Positions 26,923-36,223 of a stretch of DNA of 64,000 nt are shown piece by piece (position 1 is the first letter of the stretch; each line of letters opens with the position of its first letter). Location of the stretch: positions 1 to 64,000 of the forward strand of contig JBBQQC010000014.1 in the NCBI GenBank assembly GCA_038216465.1, given 5' to 3'. Below the pieces are notes generated by a model that was not told the DNA's origin, searched no databases, and saw only the letters and a list, made by a program, of their open reading frames with translations. This DNA is from JACCZX01 sp038216465 (lineage in GTDB: Bacteria > Pseudomonadota > Gammaproteobacteria > Burkholderiales > Burkholderiaceae_F). Both the position numbers and the translations under genes were made by a program.

Positions 26923-28085
26923 TCTGGGCTGCGATCGCTCTGATGTCGTGTCTGGTGTGGCTGTATCTCGCCATGTTGCGCGGAGGATTCTGGCGCGCCG
27001 ACGTACGCGATACTTCTGCGCAGAATGCGCAGCAAGAAATTGAAGCGTGGCCGCGCATCGGTGTGGTAATTCCGGCGCGTAACGAAGTCGACGTGCTCGG
27101 TGAAAGCCTAAGGTCGGTGCTGCAGCTTCGTTACGCCGGCGAGCTTTCGATTGTCGTCGTCGATGATCACAGCCATGACGGCACTGGCGCGCTCGCGCGC
27201 AGGCTCGCTGACGAGCGGGCCGCGCTGCATCACGTATCGGTGATCTCGGCCACCGCCCTACCGGACGGGTGGACCGGAAAGCTGTGGGCCATTCACCAAG
27301 GCATTGAGCACCTCGAGCGCGCGATCGATCCTCCGGCGTTCATTCTTCTCACCGACGCCGATATCTGCTACACCGAAGGCACGCTGTCGTTTCTGGTCGC
27401 GAAAGCCACGCAGGAAAACCTTTCGCTAACGTCGCTGATGGCGAAGCTGCGATGCGACAGTGACGCCGAGCGCTTGCTGATTCCAGCGTTCATCTTTTTC
27501 TTTCAGATGCTCTATCCCTTTCCCTGGGTTGCCGATCGCGGCCGGAAAACCGCTGCTGCTGCGGGTGGCTGCATGCTGATTCGGCGCAGCGCTCTCGCCG
27601 AGGCCGGTGGCGTCGAAGCGATTCGCTCGGCACTTATCGACGATTGTTCATTGGCGCGCAACCTGAAGCGCCGCGGTGCGGTCTGGCTCGGGCTGACGGA
27701 CCGCGTTTCAAGCCTGCGCGCTTATCCGGCACTGGCAGACATTCGGCACATGGTCGTTCGCACCGCGTATGCGCAACTGCTGTTTTCGCCGACCTTGCTG
27801 GTGCTGACGGTGGTTTCGATGTCGATCACCTTTCTCGCGCCGCCGCTTCTATTGTTGCTGGGTCCGGCGACTGCAAAACTCCTCGCGCTGGCTGCGTGGG
27901 TAACAATGACGCTGCTGTTTCAGCCCACGTTGCGTTTCTATCGTGTTTCGGCGTGGTACGGACTCGCGCTGCCGGTGATCGCAGCGTTGTATTTGATGTT
28001 CACCCTGGAGTCTGCATATCAATGCATTCGTGGCCGAGGCGGGGCGTGGAAGGGGCGCGCCTATCCCGCGGCAGCGAAGCGTTGA
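26919..28085 (+). CDS. hpnB: Hopanoid biosynthesis-associated glycosyltransferase HpnB
   Basis: Membrane GT-A family glycosyltransferase, 388 residues. An N-terminal membrane segment (about 2-22) is followed by the catalytic domain with VVIPARNEVDVLGESL, VVVDDHSHDGTG and the DXD-like ILLTDADICYTEG. The IDDCSLARNLKRRG block resembles the acceptor-site region, and three or four C-terminal membrane segments follow (about 285-365). The acceptor is not established. The ATG at 26919 overlaps the hpnA stop (ATGA), giving family length; a longer frame into hpnA is rejected. Confidence 0.92.
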   Translation: MIWAAIALMSCLVWLYLAMLRGGFWRADVRDTSAQNAQQEIEAWPRIGVVIPARNEVDVLGESLRSVLQLRYAGELSIVVVDDHSHDGTGALARRLADERAALHHVSVISATALPDGWTGKLWAIHQGIEHLERAIDPPAFILLTDADICYTEGTLSFLVAKATQENLSLTSLMAKLRCDSDAERLLIPAFIFFFQMLYPFPWVADRGRKTAAAAGGCMLIRRSALAEAGGVEAIRSALIDDCSLARNLKRRGAVWLGLTDRVSSLRAYPALADIRHMVVRTAYAQLLFSPTLLVLTVVSMSITFLAPPLLLLLGPATAKLLALAAWVTMTLLFQPTLRFYRVSAWYGLALPVIAALYLMFTLESAYQCIRGRGGAWKGRAYPAAAKR

Positions 28086-28097
28086 CCTGCACACGGA

Positions 28098-28769
28098 ATG
28101 AGCGAAACGATCAGCAACATGCGTGAGGTCCCGATCGTGCCCGGCGGTCCAGTTGCGCCGCTGCACTACAGGGTATCGATCGCGGGCAAGGAGGAATCAT
28201 TGCCGATCGTCGCGATCAACGAAGATATCGCGATCGCGTTGATGATTACCGTCGATCTTGGGGTCGCGTTCGGCGAGCGCGTGGGGCGCGCGCTCGCGGC
28301 ACTGTTGCAGGCGGCGCATCCCGAAATCGTGCTCGGGGCGGCGACGATGGGAATTCCGGTGGCGATCGAGGTGTCGCGATTTCTTGGGATCGATCGCTAT
28401 GTCATTGCACAGAAGTCACCGAAGATTCATCTCAGCGACGCTTTTGCTGCGAAGCTGAAGTCGATCACTTCTACCGGAGAACAGCGGTTGTTGCTCGACC
28501 GGCGCAGCCTGCCGCTGATAGCCGGCCGCCGTGTCGCGGTCGTCGACGACGTGATTTCCAGCGGATCGACCGTTAAGGCACTGATCGATCTGGTGCGGCA
28601 GAGTGGCGGCGAAGTTGCCGCGATCGGCTTGGTGTTGGATGAAGGCGACGCATGGAGAAACACGCTCGGTGCGGACGCAGACCTCGTGCAAACGCTGGCG
28701 CATATCCCGGTTTTCAGAATTGCGGCAGGCTCGGCGACGCCCATCGCAGATAAAGAAATTCCGGGCTAA
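28098..28769 (+). CDS. Purine-type phosphoribosyltransferase in hopanoid operon
   Basis: PRT-fold protein of 223 residues, closest by eye to adenine phosphoribosyltransferases. The PRPP-binding motif VAVVDDVISSGST is at 146-158. The upstream GAATMGIPVAIEVSRFLG corresponds to the region between the first beta strands, and YVIAQKSPKIHLSD to the flexible loop. It lies 12 bp after hpnB and 32 bp before shc, so it is part of the operon. HpnG, two genes on, releases adenine from adenosylhopane. An adenine PRT would turn that adenine into AMP. Adenine specificity is inferred from context and loop similarity; a regulatory PRT is possible. Confidence 0.75.
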   Translation: MSETISNMREVPIVPGGPVAPLHYRVSIAGKEESLPIVAINEDIAIALMITVDLGVAFGERVGRALAALLQAAHPEIVLGAATMGIPVAIEVSRFLGIDRYVIAQKSPKIHLSDAFAAKLKSITSTGEQRLLLDRRSLPLIAGRRVAVVDDVISSGSTVKALIDLVRQSGGEVAAIGLVLDEGDAWRNTLGADADLVQTLAHIPVFRIAAGSATPIADKEIPG

Positions 28770-28801
28770 GGCGATCGGCCGATGCCATAATCCATAGACC
28801 G

Positions 28802-30781
28802 ATGTCCAGCCTGACCAGCACAGCACCAAGGTATACCGCACCGACATCGGCGGCAGACTTAACACGCAGTATCGATGCCGCGACGGCCGCGCTACTAAAC
28901 TTGCAGCGCGACGACGGTCACTGGGTTTTCGAGCTGGAAGCAGATGCGACGATTCCGTCGGAATACGTGCTGCTGACGCACTACCTTGGCGAGCCCCAGC
29001 CCTCGCTTGAACAGAAGATCGCAAACTATCTGCGCCGAACGCAAGGCGACGATGGTGGCTGGCCACTTGTTCATGGCGGTGCGTTCAACCTGAGTGCAAG
29101 CGTCAAGGCTTACTTTGCGTTGAAGATGATCGGCGACGCGCCGGAGCGTCCCCACATGCAGCGTGCGCGCCGGGCGATTCTTCAGCACGGCGGCGCCGGC
29201 GCGAGCAACGTTTTCACGCATTTTCTGCTGGCCTTGTACGGCTTCATTCCGTGGCGGGCAGTGCCGGCGATGCCGGTCGAGATCATGTTGCTGCCGCACT
29301 GGTTTCCGATACATATCAGCAAGATCTCTTACTGGGGCCGGACCGTGCTCGTCCCGCTGCTGGTGCTGCAGGCAACTCGACCCATCGCTCGCAATCCCCG
29401 CGGTGTGTGCATCGACGAAATCTTCGAAGGGAATGGTTCTCGCGTGCGCCAGCAAACCCGCGCCGAGCATCAATCGGCCGGCTGGTTCGCTACCTTTCGC
29501 TTGATCGATGCATTTCTGCACTGGACCGAATGGGTCTTCCCCAACGCGCTGCGCAAACTGGCTATCCGCCGGGCAGTCGACTTCATTACCGAACGGCGCA
29601 ACGGCGAAGGCGGGCTAGGCGCGATCTTCCCGGCAATGGCGAACACCGTGATGATGTTCGACGCACTCGGCTATTCACGGAGCCATCCGCATGTGGTGCT
29701 GGCGCGTACGGCCATCGACAAGCTGGTCATCGAGAAATCCGACGAGGCCTATTGCCAGCCGTGCGTTTCTCCAGTGTGGGACACCGCGTTGATGTGCCAC
29801 GCTTTGCTCGAAGTCGGCAACGCGGCCTCGAAGCGCGCGGTGCGAAAGGCGTTGGCATGGCTCAAGGACCGACAGGTGCTCGACGTCGTCGGCGATTGGG
29901 CCGATCAACGTCCTGGCGTGCGGCCGGGCGGCTGGCCGTTCCAATACGAAAATGCGCACTACCCCGATCTGGACGATACGGCAGTCGTCGCGATGGCGAT
30001 GGAGCGCGCAGGCCGCGACTTCTCGATCAGCGCCGGCGACGGTTACACCGCCTCGATGGATCGTGCACGCGAGTGGGTGCTCGGGTTGCAGAGCAAGAAC
30101 GGCGGGTGGGCTGCATTCGATGCCGACAACGTAAGCGAATACCTGAACCACACCCCGTTTGCCGACCACGGCGCCCTGCTCGATCCGCCGACCGCGGACG
30201 TCACCGCGCGCTGCGTCAGCATGCTCGCACAGCTGAACGAGCGCGGCGATGCGCAGGGTATTTCGAAGGCCGTCAAGTTTCTGCGCCGGCATCAGAGGAA
30301 CGACGGCAGCTGGTACGGTCGCTGGGGAATGAATTACATCTACGGCACGTGGTCCGTGTTGTGCGCGCTGAACATGGCAGGCATCGGCCCGCACGCCCCC
30401 GAAGTGAGACGTGCATCGCTCTGGTTGCGCCAAATTCAGAATGATGACGGCGGCTGGGGCGAAAGTATCGAAAGCTACAAGCTCGACTACAGGGAGTATG
30501 AAGCGGCGCCGAGTACCGCGTCACAGACCGCGTGGGCGCTGCTCGGGTTAATGGCGGCGGGGGAATGGTCCGACAACGCGGTGGATCGCGGAATTAGGTA
30601 CCTGGTCGAAACTCAGGATGCAGACGGCTTCTGGGAAGAGCCCGAATTTACTGCCACTGGATTTCCCAGGGTGTTCTACCTGCGCTATCACGGCTATTGC
30701 AAACTGTTTCCGCTGTGGGCGTTGGCACGGTATCGAACCCTGAGAGACAACAGTCTTCGCTTGCCGCGCTTCGGCATGTGA
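28802..30781 (+). CDS. shc: Squalene-hopene cyclase
   Basis: Cyclises squalene to hopene (diploptene) and diplopterol at the membrane; it is the committing step of hopanoid synthesis. The 659 residues have the family length. The catalytic DxDD motif is DLDD at 389-392 in YPDLDDTAVVAM. Several QW repeats are present, for example LQRDDGHWVFELEAD, QGDDGGWPL, LQSKNGGWAAFD, QRNDGSWYGRWG and QNDDGGWGES. The C-terminal FPRVFYLRYHGYCKLFPLWAL is typical. Its stop overlaps the GTG of hpnG. No squalene synthesis genes (hpnCDE) are in the window. Confidence 0.97.
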   Translation: MSSLTSTAPRYTAPTSAADLTRSIDAATAALLNLQRDDGHWVFELEADATIPSEYVLLTHYLGEPQPSLEQKIANYLRRTQGDDGGWPLVHGGAFNLSASVKAYFALKMIGDAPERPHMQRARRAILQHGGAGASNVFTHFLLALYGFIPWRAVPAMPVEIMLLPHWFPIHISKISYWGRTVLVPLLVLQATRPIARNPRGVCIDEIFEGNGSRVRQQTRAEHQSAGWFATFRLIDAFLHWTEWVFPNALRKLAIRRAVDFITERRNGEGGLGAIFPAMANTVMMFDALGYSRSHPHVVLARTAIDKLVIEKSDEAYCQPCVSPVWDTALMCHALLEVGNAASKRAVRKALAWLKDRQVLDVVGDWADQRPGVRPGGWPFQYENAHYPDLDDTAVVAMAMERAGRDFSISAGDGYTASMDRAREWVLGLQSKNGGWAAFDADNVSEYLNHTPFADHGALLDPPTADVTARCVSMLAQLNERGDAQGISKAVKFLRRHQRNDGSWYGRWGMNYIYGTWSVLCALNMAGIGPHAPEVRRASLWLRQIQNDDGGWGESIESYKLDYREYEAAPSTASQTAWALLGLMAAGEWSDNAVDRGIRYLVETQDADGFWEEPEFTATGFPRVFYLRYHGYCKLFPLWALARYRTLRDNSLRLPRFGM

Positions 30782-31524
30782 AGCGCACTGCATCAGGCAT
30801 CAATCAGGCGGAAACCGGCACACACGCTGGCGCACAGCATGTCATTGCGGTTATCGGCCTAGCTTCCGAGGCGAAGATCGCCGCCGGGCGCGGCGTGTTG
30901 GCGCTGGTTGGGGGTGGCAACGCAGCAGCACTTGAGGTCGCGCTGAGCCCCGCCTTGATAGCAGGCGCGAGCGGGATCATCAGCTTCGGCATCTGCGGCG
31001 GACTGAAGCGCGAGCTCAAGCCGGGGACCTGCATCATCGGACGCGCGGTCGTTACCGCCACCTCGCGCTGGAGCACCGACGACACATGGTCTGAGGCTAT
31101 GGTCGCGAGGGTGCCAAACGCTGTGCGCGGCGATATCGCAGCCGCCGACGCGCCGATTTTCTCTGCCGAAGAAAAAGCACGGCTGCACACGGCAACGAAT
31201 GCCATTGGCGTGGACACCGAATCGCATGTGGCGGCGAAGCTGGCGCTGCAACACCGGCTGCCTTTCGTGGTGTTCCGCGTGATAGCGGATCCGGCCGATC
31301 GAGCCCTGCCACCCGCTGCCGAAGTTGCACTGCGCAGTGATGGCCGTGTGAAAGTATGGGCCGTCCTGCGCTCGGTGCTTGCAGCGCCGGGGCAGATCCC
31401 GCTGCTGTTCCGCCTCGGGCTCGATGCCCGCGCTGGGTTACGCGCTCTCGCGCAGAGCCGGCGCAGGCTGGGGACCGCGCTGGGTTATCCGAATCTCCGC
31501 GAGCTTTTGGTCGACGTGCCTTGA
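30778..31524 (+). CDS. hpnG: Adenosylhopane nucleoside phosphorylase-like protein HpnG
   Basis: Removes adenine from adenosylhopane to give ribosylhopane or its phosphate, the second step of side-chain synthesis. The 248 residues have the nucleoside-phosphorylase fold: AVIGLASEAKIAAG, a glycine-rich GAS-GIISFGICGGL block and GVDTESHVAAKLA with the purine-contacting acidic residue. The start is GTG at 30778, which overlaps the shc TGA. The longer frame to 30697 runs inside shc and is rejected. The last 87 bp overlap the 3' end of hpnH on the opposite strand. Confidence 0.9.
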   Translation: MKRTASGINQAETGTHAGAQHVIAVIGLASEAKIAAGRGVLALVGGGNAAALEVALSPALIAGASGIISFGICGGLKRELKPGTCIIGRAVVTATSRWSTDDTWSEAMVARVPNAVRGDIAAADAPIFSAEEKARLHTATNAIGVDTESHVAAKLALQHRLPFVVFRVIADPADRALPPAAEVALRSDGRVKVWAVLRSVLAAPGQIPLLFRLGLDARAGLRALAQSRRRLGTALGYPNLRELLVDVP

Positions 31525-32595
31525 AAAGACGAATTCGGCCGGCCGCTGACCATCCAACGAAATTTCCTTCGCCATCGCGCCCGACGTCTTTACTCCGCGC
31601 AGCGCGACACCCAAAGCCTTCCACGGATGACGAATGGCGTCGCCCACCGCCGTGGCTTCATATCCGCTATGCACCATACAGTCGGCGCATTTCGCATAGT
31701 TTCCGGTGCCGTACGAGTCCCAGTTGGTTTCACTCATCAACTCGGCGAATGTTTTCGCATAGCCTTCGCCGAGCAGATAACACGGCCGCTGCCATCCAAA
31801 TACAGTACGCGTGGGATTGCCCCACGGCGTACAGCGGTACTCGCGATTGCCAGCAAGGAAATCCAGAAACAGGCTCGACTGCGAAAATGACCACGCGCGC
31901 GCACCGTCGCCGCGCCGGAAAATGTCACGGAACAAAAGCTTGGTCCGCTCGCGATTCAAAAAATGAGTTTGATCGGGCGCACGTTCGTAGGCGTAGCCGG
32001 GCGAAACCGTGATTCCATCCACACCGAGCTCGCGCATCGAATCGAAGAAACGGGCGGCGCGTTCAGGATCCGCATCGTTGAACAGCGTGCAATTGATGTT
32101 GACGCGAAAGCCCCGCTCTTTGGCAGCACGTATCGCGGCGATCGCGCGCACATACACACCGTCTTCACACACCGAATGGTCGTGCATCTGCTGATCCCCG
32201 TCGAGATGCACGGACCACACGAAAAACGGGCTCGGAGTAAAGCGCTCCAGGCGTTTTTCAAGAAGCAACGCGTTGGTGCAAAGGTAGACAAACTTTCGGC
32301 GCGCCACAATGCCCGCGGCGATCTTGTCGATCTCCTTGTGCAGCAGCGGCTCGCCGCCGGCAATCGACACCACCGGGGCGCCGCACTCATCCACTGCACC
32401 CAGGGCGTCCGCGACCGAAAGACGCTGATCGAGTATCTCGTCCGGATAATCGATCTTGCCGCACCCGGCGCACGCAAGGTTGCAGCGAAATAGCGGCTCC
32501 AGCATCAGCACCAGCGGATAGCGTTTTCTGCGCTTCAAATGCTGGGCCGCGACGTACGCGCCGACATACGCTTTTTGAATGAAAGGAATTCCCAC
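31438..32595 (-). CDS. hpnH: Adenosylhopane synthase (radical SAM) HpnH
   Basis: Radical SAM enzyme that adds the 5'-deoxyadenosyl radical to diploptene to form adenosylhopane. The 385 residues hold the cluster motif CxxxCxxC at Cys38, Cys42 and Cys45 (RCNLACAGC), the SAM-binding SIAGGEPLLH, and C-terminal cysteines in NYAKCADCMVHSGYE. Sequence and length are typical for HpnH. It is transcribed together with ispH (9 bp apart) on the strand opposite its partner gene hpnG, with which its 3' end overlaps by 87 bp. Confidence 0.96.
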   Translation of the reverse strand: MGIPFIQKAYVGAYVAAQHLKRRKRYPLVLMLEPLFRCNLACAGCGKIDYPDEILDQRLSVADALGAVDECGAPVVSIAGGEPLLHKEIDKIAAGIVARRKFVYLCTNALLLEKRLERFTPSPFFVWSVHLDGDQQMHDHSVCEDGVYVRAIAAIRAAKERGFRVNINCTLFNDADPERAARFFDSMRELGVDGITVSPGYAYERAPDQTHFLNRERTKLLFRDIFRRGDGARAWSFSQSSLFLDFLAGNREYRCTPWGNPTRTVFGWQRPCYLLGEGYAKTFAELMSETNWDSYGTGNYAKCADCMVHSGYEATAVGDAIRHPWKALGVALRGVKTSGAMAKEISLDGQRPAEFVFSRHVDQKLAEIRITQRGPQPAPALRESA

Positions 32596-32604
32596 GCTTG
32601 AGCC

Positions 32605-33549
32605 TTATGCAGGATTTGATGGTGCAACGGTCCGCAATTGTGCCGGCAACCGGAATTCGACATTCTCCTCGATGCCTGGTAGCACCGAAAGCTCGACCGG
32701 ACCGATGCGCCGCAGGGCACTGACGACGTCCTCGACGAGTAATTCGGGCGCGGAGGCACCGGCGGTCAGTCCAACCACGCGCTTACCGCTGACCCACTGC
32801 GAGTCCAGCTCGCTGCCATCGGCAATCAGATAGCTCGGAACGCCCGCTTCGACACCGATCTCGCGCAAACGGTTCGAATTCGAGCTGTTTTGAGCACCGA
32901 CGACCAGAATGACATCGGCGAGGCGGGCAAGCTGGCGTACCGCGGTTTGTCGATTCTGGGTCGCGTAGCAGATGTCTTGAATGTCGGGCCCCGCAATGTT
33001 GCCGAAACGTGCTTCGAGCGCGTCGATGATTGCGCGCGTGTCATCGACGCTCAATGTCGTCTGCGTGATGTAGGCAACCGGAGTGTCGGTGGCGATATCG
33101 AGCGCGTCGACATCGGCGACGGTTTGCACCAAATGCACTACACCGTCGATCTGGCCCATCGTGCCTTCGACCTCGGGATGCCCGGCGTGCCCGATCAGGA
33201 TCAGCGTGCGGCCCTGCTTCACGAAGCTTTTTCCCTGCTTATGAACCTTCGCGACCAGCGGACAAGTGGCGTCCAGAACCGGCAGCCCGCGGCGCTGAGC
33301 CTCTTCTTCAATTGGCCGCCCTACACCATGCGCACTGAAAACGGTGACTTTACCCGCGGGAATATCCTGCAGGTCTTCGACGAATCGCGCCCCTTTGTGC
33401 TTCAACGCTTCGACAACGTGCTTGTTATGAACAATCTCATGCCGTACGTACACGGGCGCACCGTATTTGAGCAGTGCCCGGTCGACGATTTCGATCGCCC
33501 GTACCACTCCGGCACAGAAGCCGCGCGGCTGCGCGAGAATCACCTGCAT
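32605..33549 (-). CDS. ispH: 4-hydroxy-3-methylbut-2-enyl diphosphate reductase
   Basis: Last enzyme of the MEP isoprenoid pathway, making IPP and DMAPP from HMBPP with a [4Fe-4S] cluster. The 314 residues contain the three cluster cysteines Cys12 (QPRGFCAGV), Cys96 (DATCPLV) and Cys194 (DICYATQNRQ), plus HEIVHNKHVV and the catalytic Glu of HPEVEGT. The location beside hpnH fits supply of isoprenoid precursor for hopanoids. It is divergent from hpnN, with 76 bp between the starts. Confidence 0.97.
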   Translation of the reverse strand: MQVILAQPRGFCAGVVRAIEIVDRALLKYGAPVYVRHEIVHNKHVVEALKHKGARFVEDLQDIPAGKVTVFSAHGVGRPIEEEAQRRGLPVLDATCPLVAKVHKQGKSFVKQGRTLILIGHAGHPEVEGTMGQIDGVVHLVQTVADVDALDIATDTPVAYITQTTLSVDDTRAIIDALEARFGNIAGPDIQDICYATQNRQTAVRQLARLADVILVVGAQNSSNSNRLREIGVEAGVPSYLIADGSELDSQWVSGKRVVGLTAGASAPELLVEDVVSALRRIGPVELSVLPGIEENVEFRLPAQLRTVAPSNPA

Positions 33550-33625
33550 GGAAATCTCATTGCCCTATTCTCACATATGCTGACGCAGTTCTCATCAGGG
33601 AGCCGCACTCGGACAGTTATCTTGA

Positions 33626-36223
33626 ATGTTTGAACCGTTGCTCGTCGCCGTCGTGGAAGGCTCGGTTCGACGTGCACGGCTGGTCGTGGCGCTGGCGGCC
33701 GCCTGCGCAGCAGCTGCCATCTTTTATACCGCGGGCCAAATCACGATCGATACCAATGTCGCGCGCCTCTTGTCCAGCGATTTGCCGTGGCGCCAGCGCG
33801 AAGCGACGTTCGATGCCGTGTTTCCGGGGCGCGTTGGCGTCCTCGTCGTGGTGGTGGACGGCGCAACGCCCGAGTTGGCGGAGCTCGCAGCGGCCAAGCT
33901 CAGCGAGGCGCTCGCGCAAATGCCCGCTCATTTCCGATCGGTTCGCCGGCCCGATGGAGGAGCATTCTTCGACAAGCACGGACTGCTGTTTCTGACGACG
34001 GAAGAAGTCGAGCAGACGACCGCGCAGCTGATTGCAGCGCAGCCGCTGCTCGGCACGCTCGCGCAGGACCCAAGCGTTGTTGGACTACTGCAGGCGCTGT
34101 CGCTCGCGATCGAAGGTGTGAGGCGTGGCGCCATTGGCGTCGAAGCCCTCGCGGCGCCGCTCGCAGCGGTGGCCGATACGCTGGAAAGCGTACAAGCCGG
34201 GCGTCCCGCTCATTTTTCGCTGCGTGCCTTGCTTGTGGGGCAGCCTGCGAATCCGCGTGAACTGAGACGCTTCATCCTGGTCCAGCCGCGTCTGGACTTC
34301 GCGGCTCTGCAGCCGGGCGCGGCCGCCAGCGACGCCATACGGAACGCCGCGCGCGGGCTAGGACTTGTGTCGGCTGCAGGCGAGGAAACTGGCATCCGCA
34401 TTCGGCTAACCGGCGAAGTTCCTCTAGCAGACGAAGAGTTCTCGACGCTGGCCGACCGCGCGCCACTGAACGCCACTGTCAGCATTGCGTCGATCATCGT
34501 GTTGCTATGGCTTGCCGTGCGGTCTGCGAGAATCATTTTCGCGATCCTCGCGAGTCTTTTCGCAGGCCTCGCCGTCACAGCCGCGCTCGGATTGATCATG
34601 TACGGATCGTTCAATCTGATTTCGGTTGCATTCGCCGTGCTGTTCGTCGGTCTCGGTGTCGATTTCGGAATTCAATTCAGCGTGTCGTATCGCGCTCAGC
34701 GTTACGCACGAGGCGGCATCGAGGAGGCGCTGAGCGGAGCGGCACGCGCGGTGGGAGCGCCCCTGGCACTCGCCGCAGCGGCCACCGCGATTGGCTTCTA
34801 CGCTTTCCTACCGACTCATTATCGTGGCGTCTCCGAGCTCGGCGCGATCGCCGGCACCGGCATGCTCATCGCCTTTGTCGCGAGCATCACGCTCCTTCCC
34901 GCGTTGCTGCGATTGCTTGCGCCATCGGGCGAACGTTGGCCTGTTGGCTACGCCGCGCTCGCGCCGTTGGATCGCTTCATCATCTCGCAACGCTCGCGCA
35001 TCAGACTGATAGCCCTGCTCGTTGCGCTCATCAGCATCGTATCGCTACCGCAACTCAAGTTCGATTTCAACCCGCTGCACCTGCGCAGCGCGGAAGTGGA
35101 ATCGGTTTCCACCCTGCTCGATCTGATGCGCGATCCTCAAACCTCTCCGAACACAATCGACGTGCTTGCGTCCTCGCTCGACGATGCGCAGTCGCTCGCG
35201 CAGAGACTCAACGCTCTGCCCGAGGTCTCGCATGCAGCTACGCTCGCCAGCTTTGTTCCGGGAGAGCAGAAGCAAAAGCTAGCTTTTATTGGCGACGCCG
35301 CGATGCTGCTCGACGCCACACTCAATCCCAGCAGCAGCGCCGCTCCCGACGATGCCAAGTTAGTGGCGGCGCTCACACGCACTGCAGAGTCTCTGCAGCG
35401 CGTCGTCGATAGCCAGCCCGGCAAGCCGGAGCCCGAGGCTGAACGCGTGCGGCACGCGCTGCTCGCATTTGCGCAGGCGGGAGCTGCCGAGCGCGCACTG
35501 CTGCAAAATGCGATTGCGCCCGCGGTCAAGGTCACGCTCGATCAAGTGCGTACTTCGTTGAGCGCCACTGGGGTCACGCTCGACACGTTGCCGAACGATC
35601 TGGTGGCCGATTGGCGCGGCAGCGACGGCCGCGCGCGCATTGAGGTCACGGCAAAAGGCGACAGCAACGACAATCAAACATTGCTGAAGTTCGTTGCTGC
35701 AGTCAAAACGCTCGCGCCGGAGGCTACCGGCGCCCCCGTGTCGATGCAGGAATCGGGAGCCACCATCGTGCGCGCCTTTGTCGAAGCGGGTGTGTGGGCC
35801 ACCGTTGCAATCACCGCGCTGCTGACAATCGTTTTGCGGCGAGCGCGCGACGTACTGCTGACCCTGGCGCCGCTCGTTCTGTCGGGGTTGGCGACGCTCG
35901 CTGCCACCGTGGCGCTCGACATTCCGCTCAACTTCGAGAATGTTATCGCGTTGCCGCTGCTGCTCGGCATCGGCGTCGCTTTCAATATCTACTTCGTGAT
36001 GGCGTGGCGCGCGGGCACCGTCGGATTGTTGCAGTCGAGCCTGACGCGAGCGGTGATATTCAGCGCGCTGACCACCGCCACCGCTTTCGGCAGCTTGTGG
36101 CTGTCAAGTCATCCCGGCACAGCGAGCATGGGCAAGCTACTGGCGTTGTCGCTGCTCTGTACATTGGTCAGCGCACTGTTCGTCCTGCCGGCGCTGCTCG
36201 GCCCACCGGCGAGGCAACCATGA
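33626..36223 (+). CDS. hpnN: Hopanoid RND transporter HpnN
   Basis: RND-superfamily (MmpL-like) transporter that moves hopanoids from the inner toward the outer membrane; Burkholderia HpnN has been studied structurally. The 865 residues have TM1 near 19-38, a large periplasmic domain, a membrane bundle (about 285-440) with VLFVGLGVDFGIQFSVSYRA holding the charged relay residues, a second periplasmic domain, and a second bundle (about 710-860) with LPLLLGIGVAFNIYFVMAWR. The stop overlaps the ATG of the MlaA-type lipoprotein gene (ATGA), so the two are coupled. Confidence 0.95.
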   Translation: MFEPLLVAVVEGSVRRARLVVALAAACAAAAIFYTAGQITIDTNVARLLSSDLPWRQREATFDAVFPGRVGVLVVVVDGATPELAELAAAKLSEALAQMPAHFRSVRRPDGGAFFDKHGLLFLTTEEVEQTTAQLIAAQPLLGTLAQDPSVVGLLQALSLAIEGVRRGAIGVEALAAPLAAVADTLESVQAGRPAHFSLRALLVGQPANPRELRRFILVQPRLDFAALQPGAAASDAIRNAARGLGLVSAAGEETGIRIRLTGEVPLADEEFSTLADRAPLNATVSIASIIVLLWLAVRSARIIFAILASLFAGLAVTAALGLIMYGSFNLISVAFAVLFVGLGVDFGIQFSVSYRAQRYARGGIEEALSGAARAVGAPLALAAAATAIGFYAFLPTHYRGVSELGAIAGTGMLIAFVASITLLPALLRLLAPSGERWPVGYAALAPLDRFIISQRSRIRLIALLVALISIVSLPQLKFDFNPLHLRSAEVESVSTLLDLMRDPQTSPNTIDVLASSLDDAQSLAQRLNALPEVSHAATLASFVPGEQKQKLAFIGDAAMLLDATLNPSSSAAPDDAKLVAALTRTAESLQRVVDSQPGKPEPEAERVRHALLAFAQAGAAERALLQNAIAPAVKVTLDQVRTSLSATGVTLDTLPNDLVADWRGSDGRARIEVTAKGDSNDNQTLLKFVAAVKTLAPEATGAPVSMQESGATIVRAFVEAGVWATVAITALLTIVLRRARDVLLTLAPLVLSGLATLAATVALDIPLNFENVIALPLLLGIGVAFNIYFVMAWRAGTVGLLQSSLTRAVIFSALTTATAFGSLWLSSHPGTASMGKLLALSLLCTLVSALFVLPALLGPPARQP

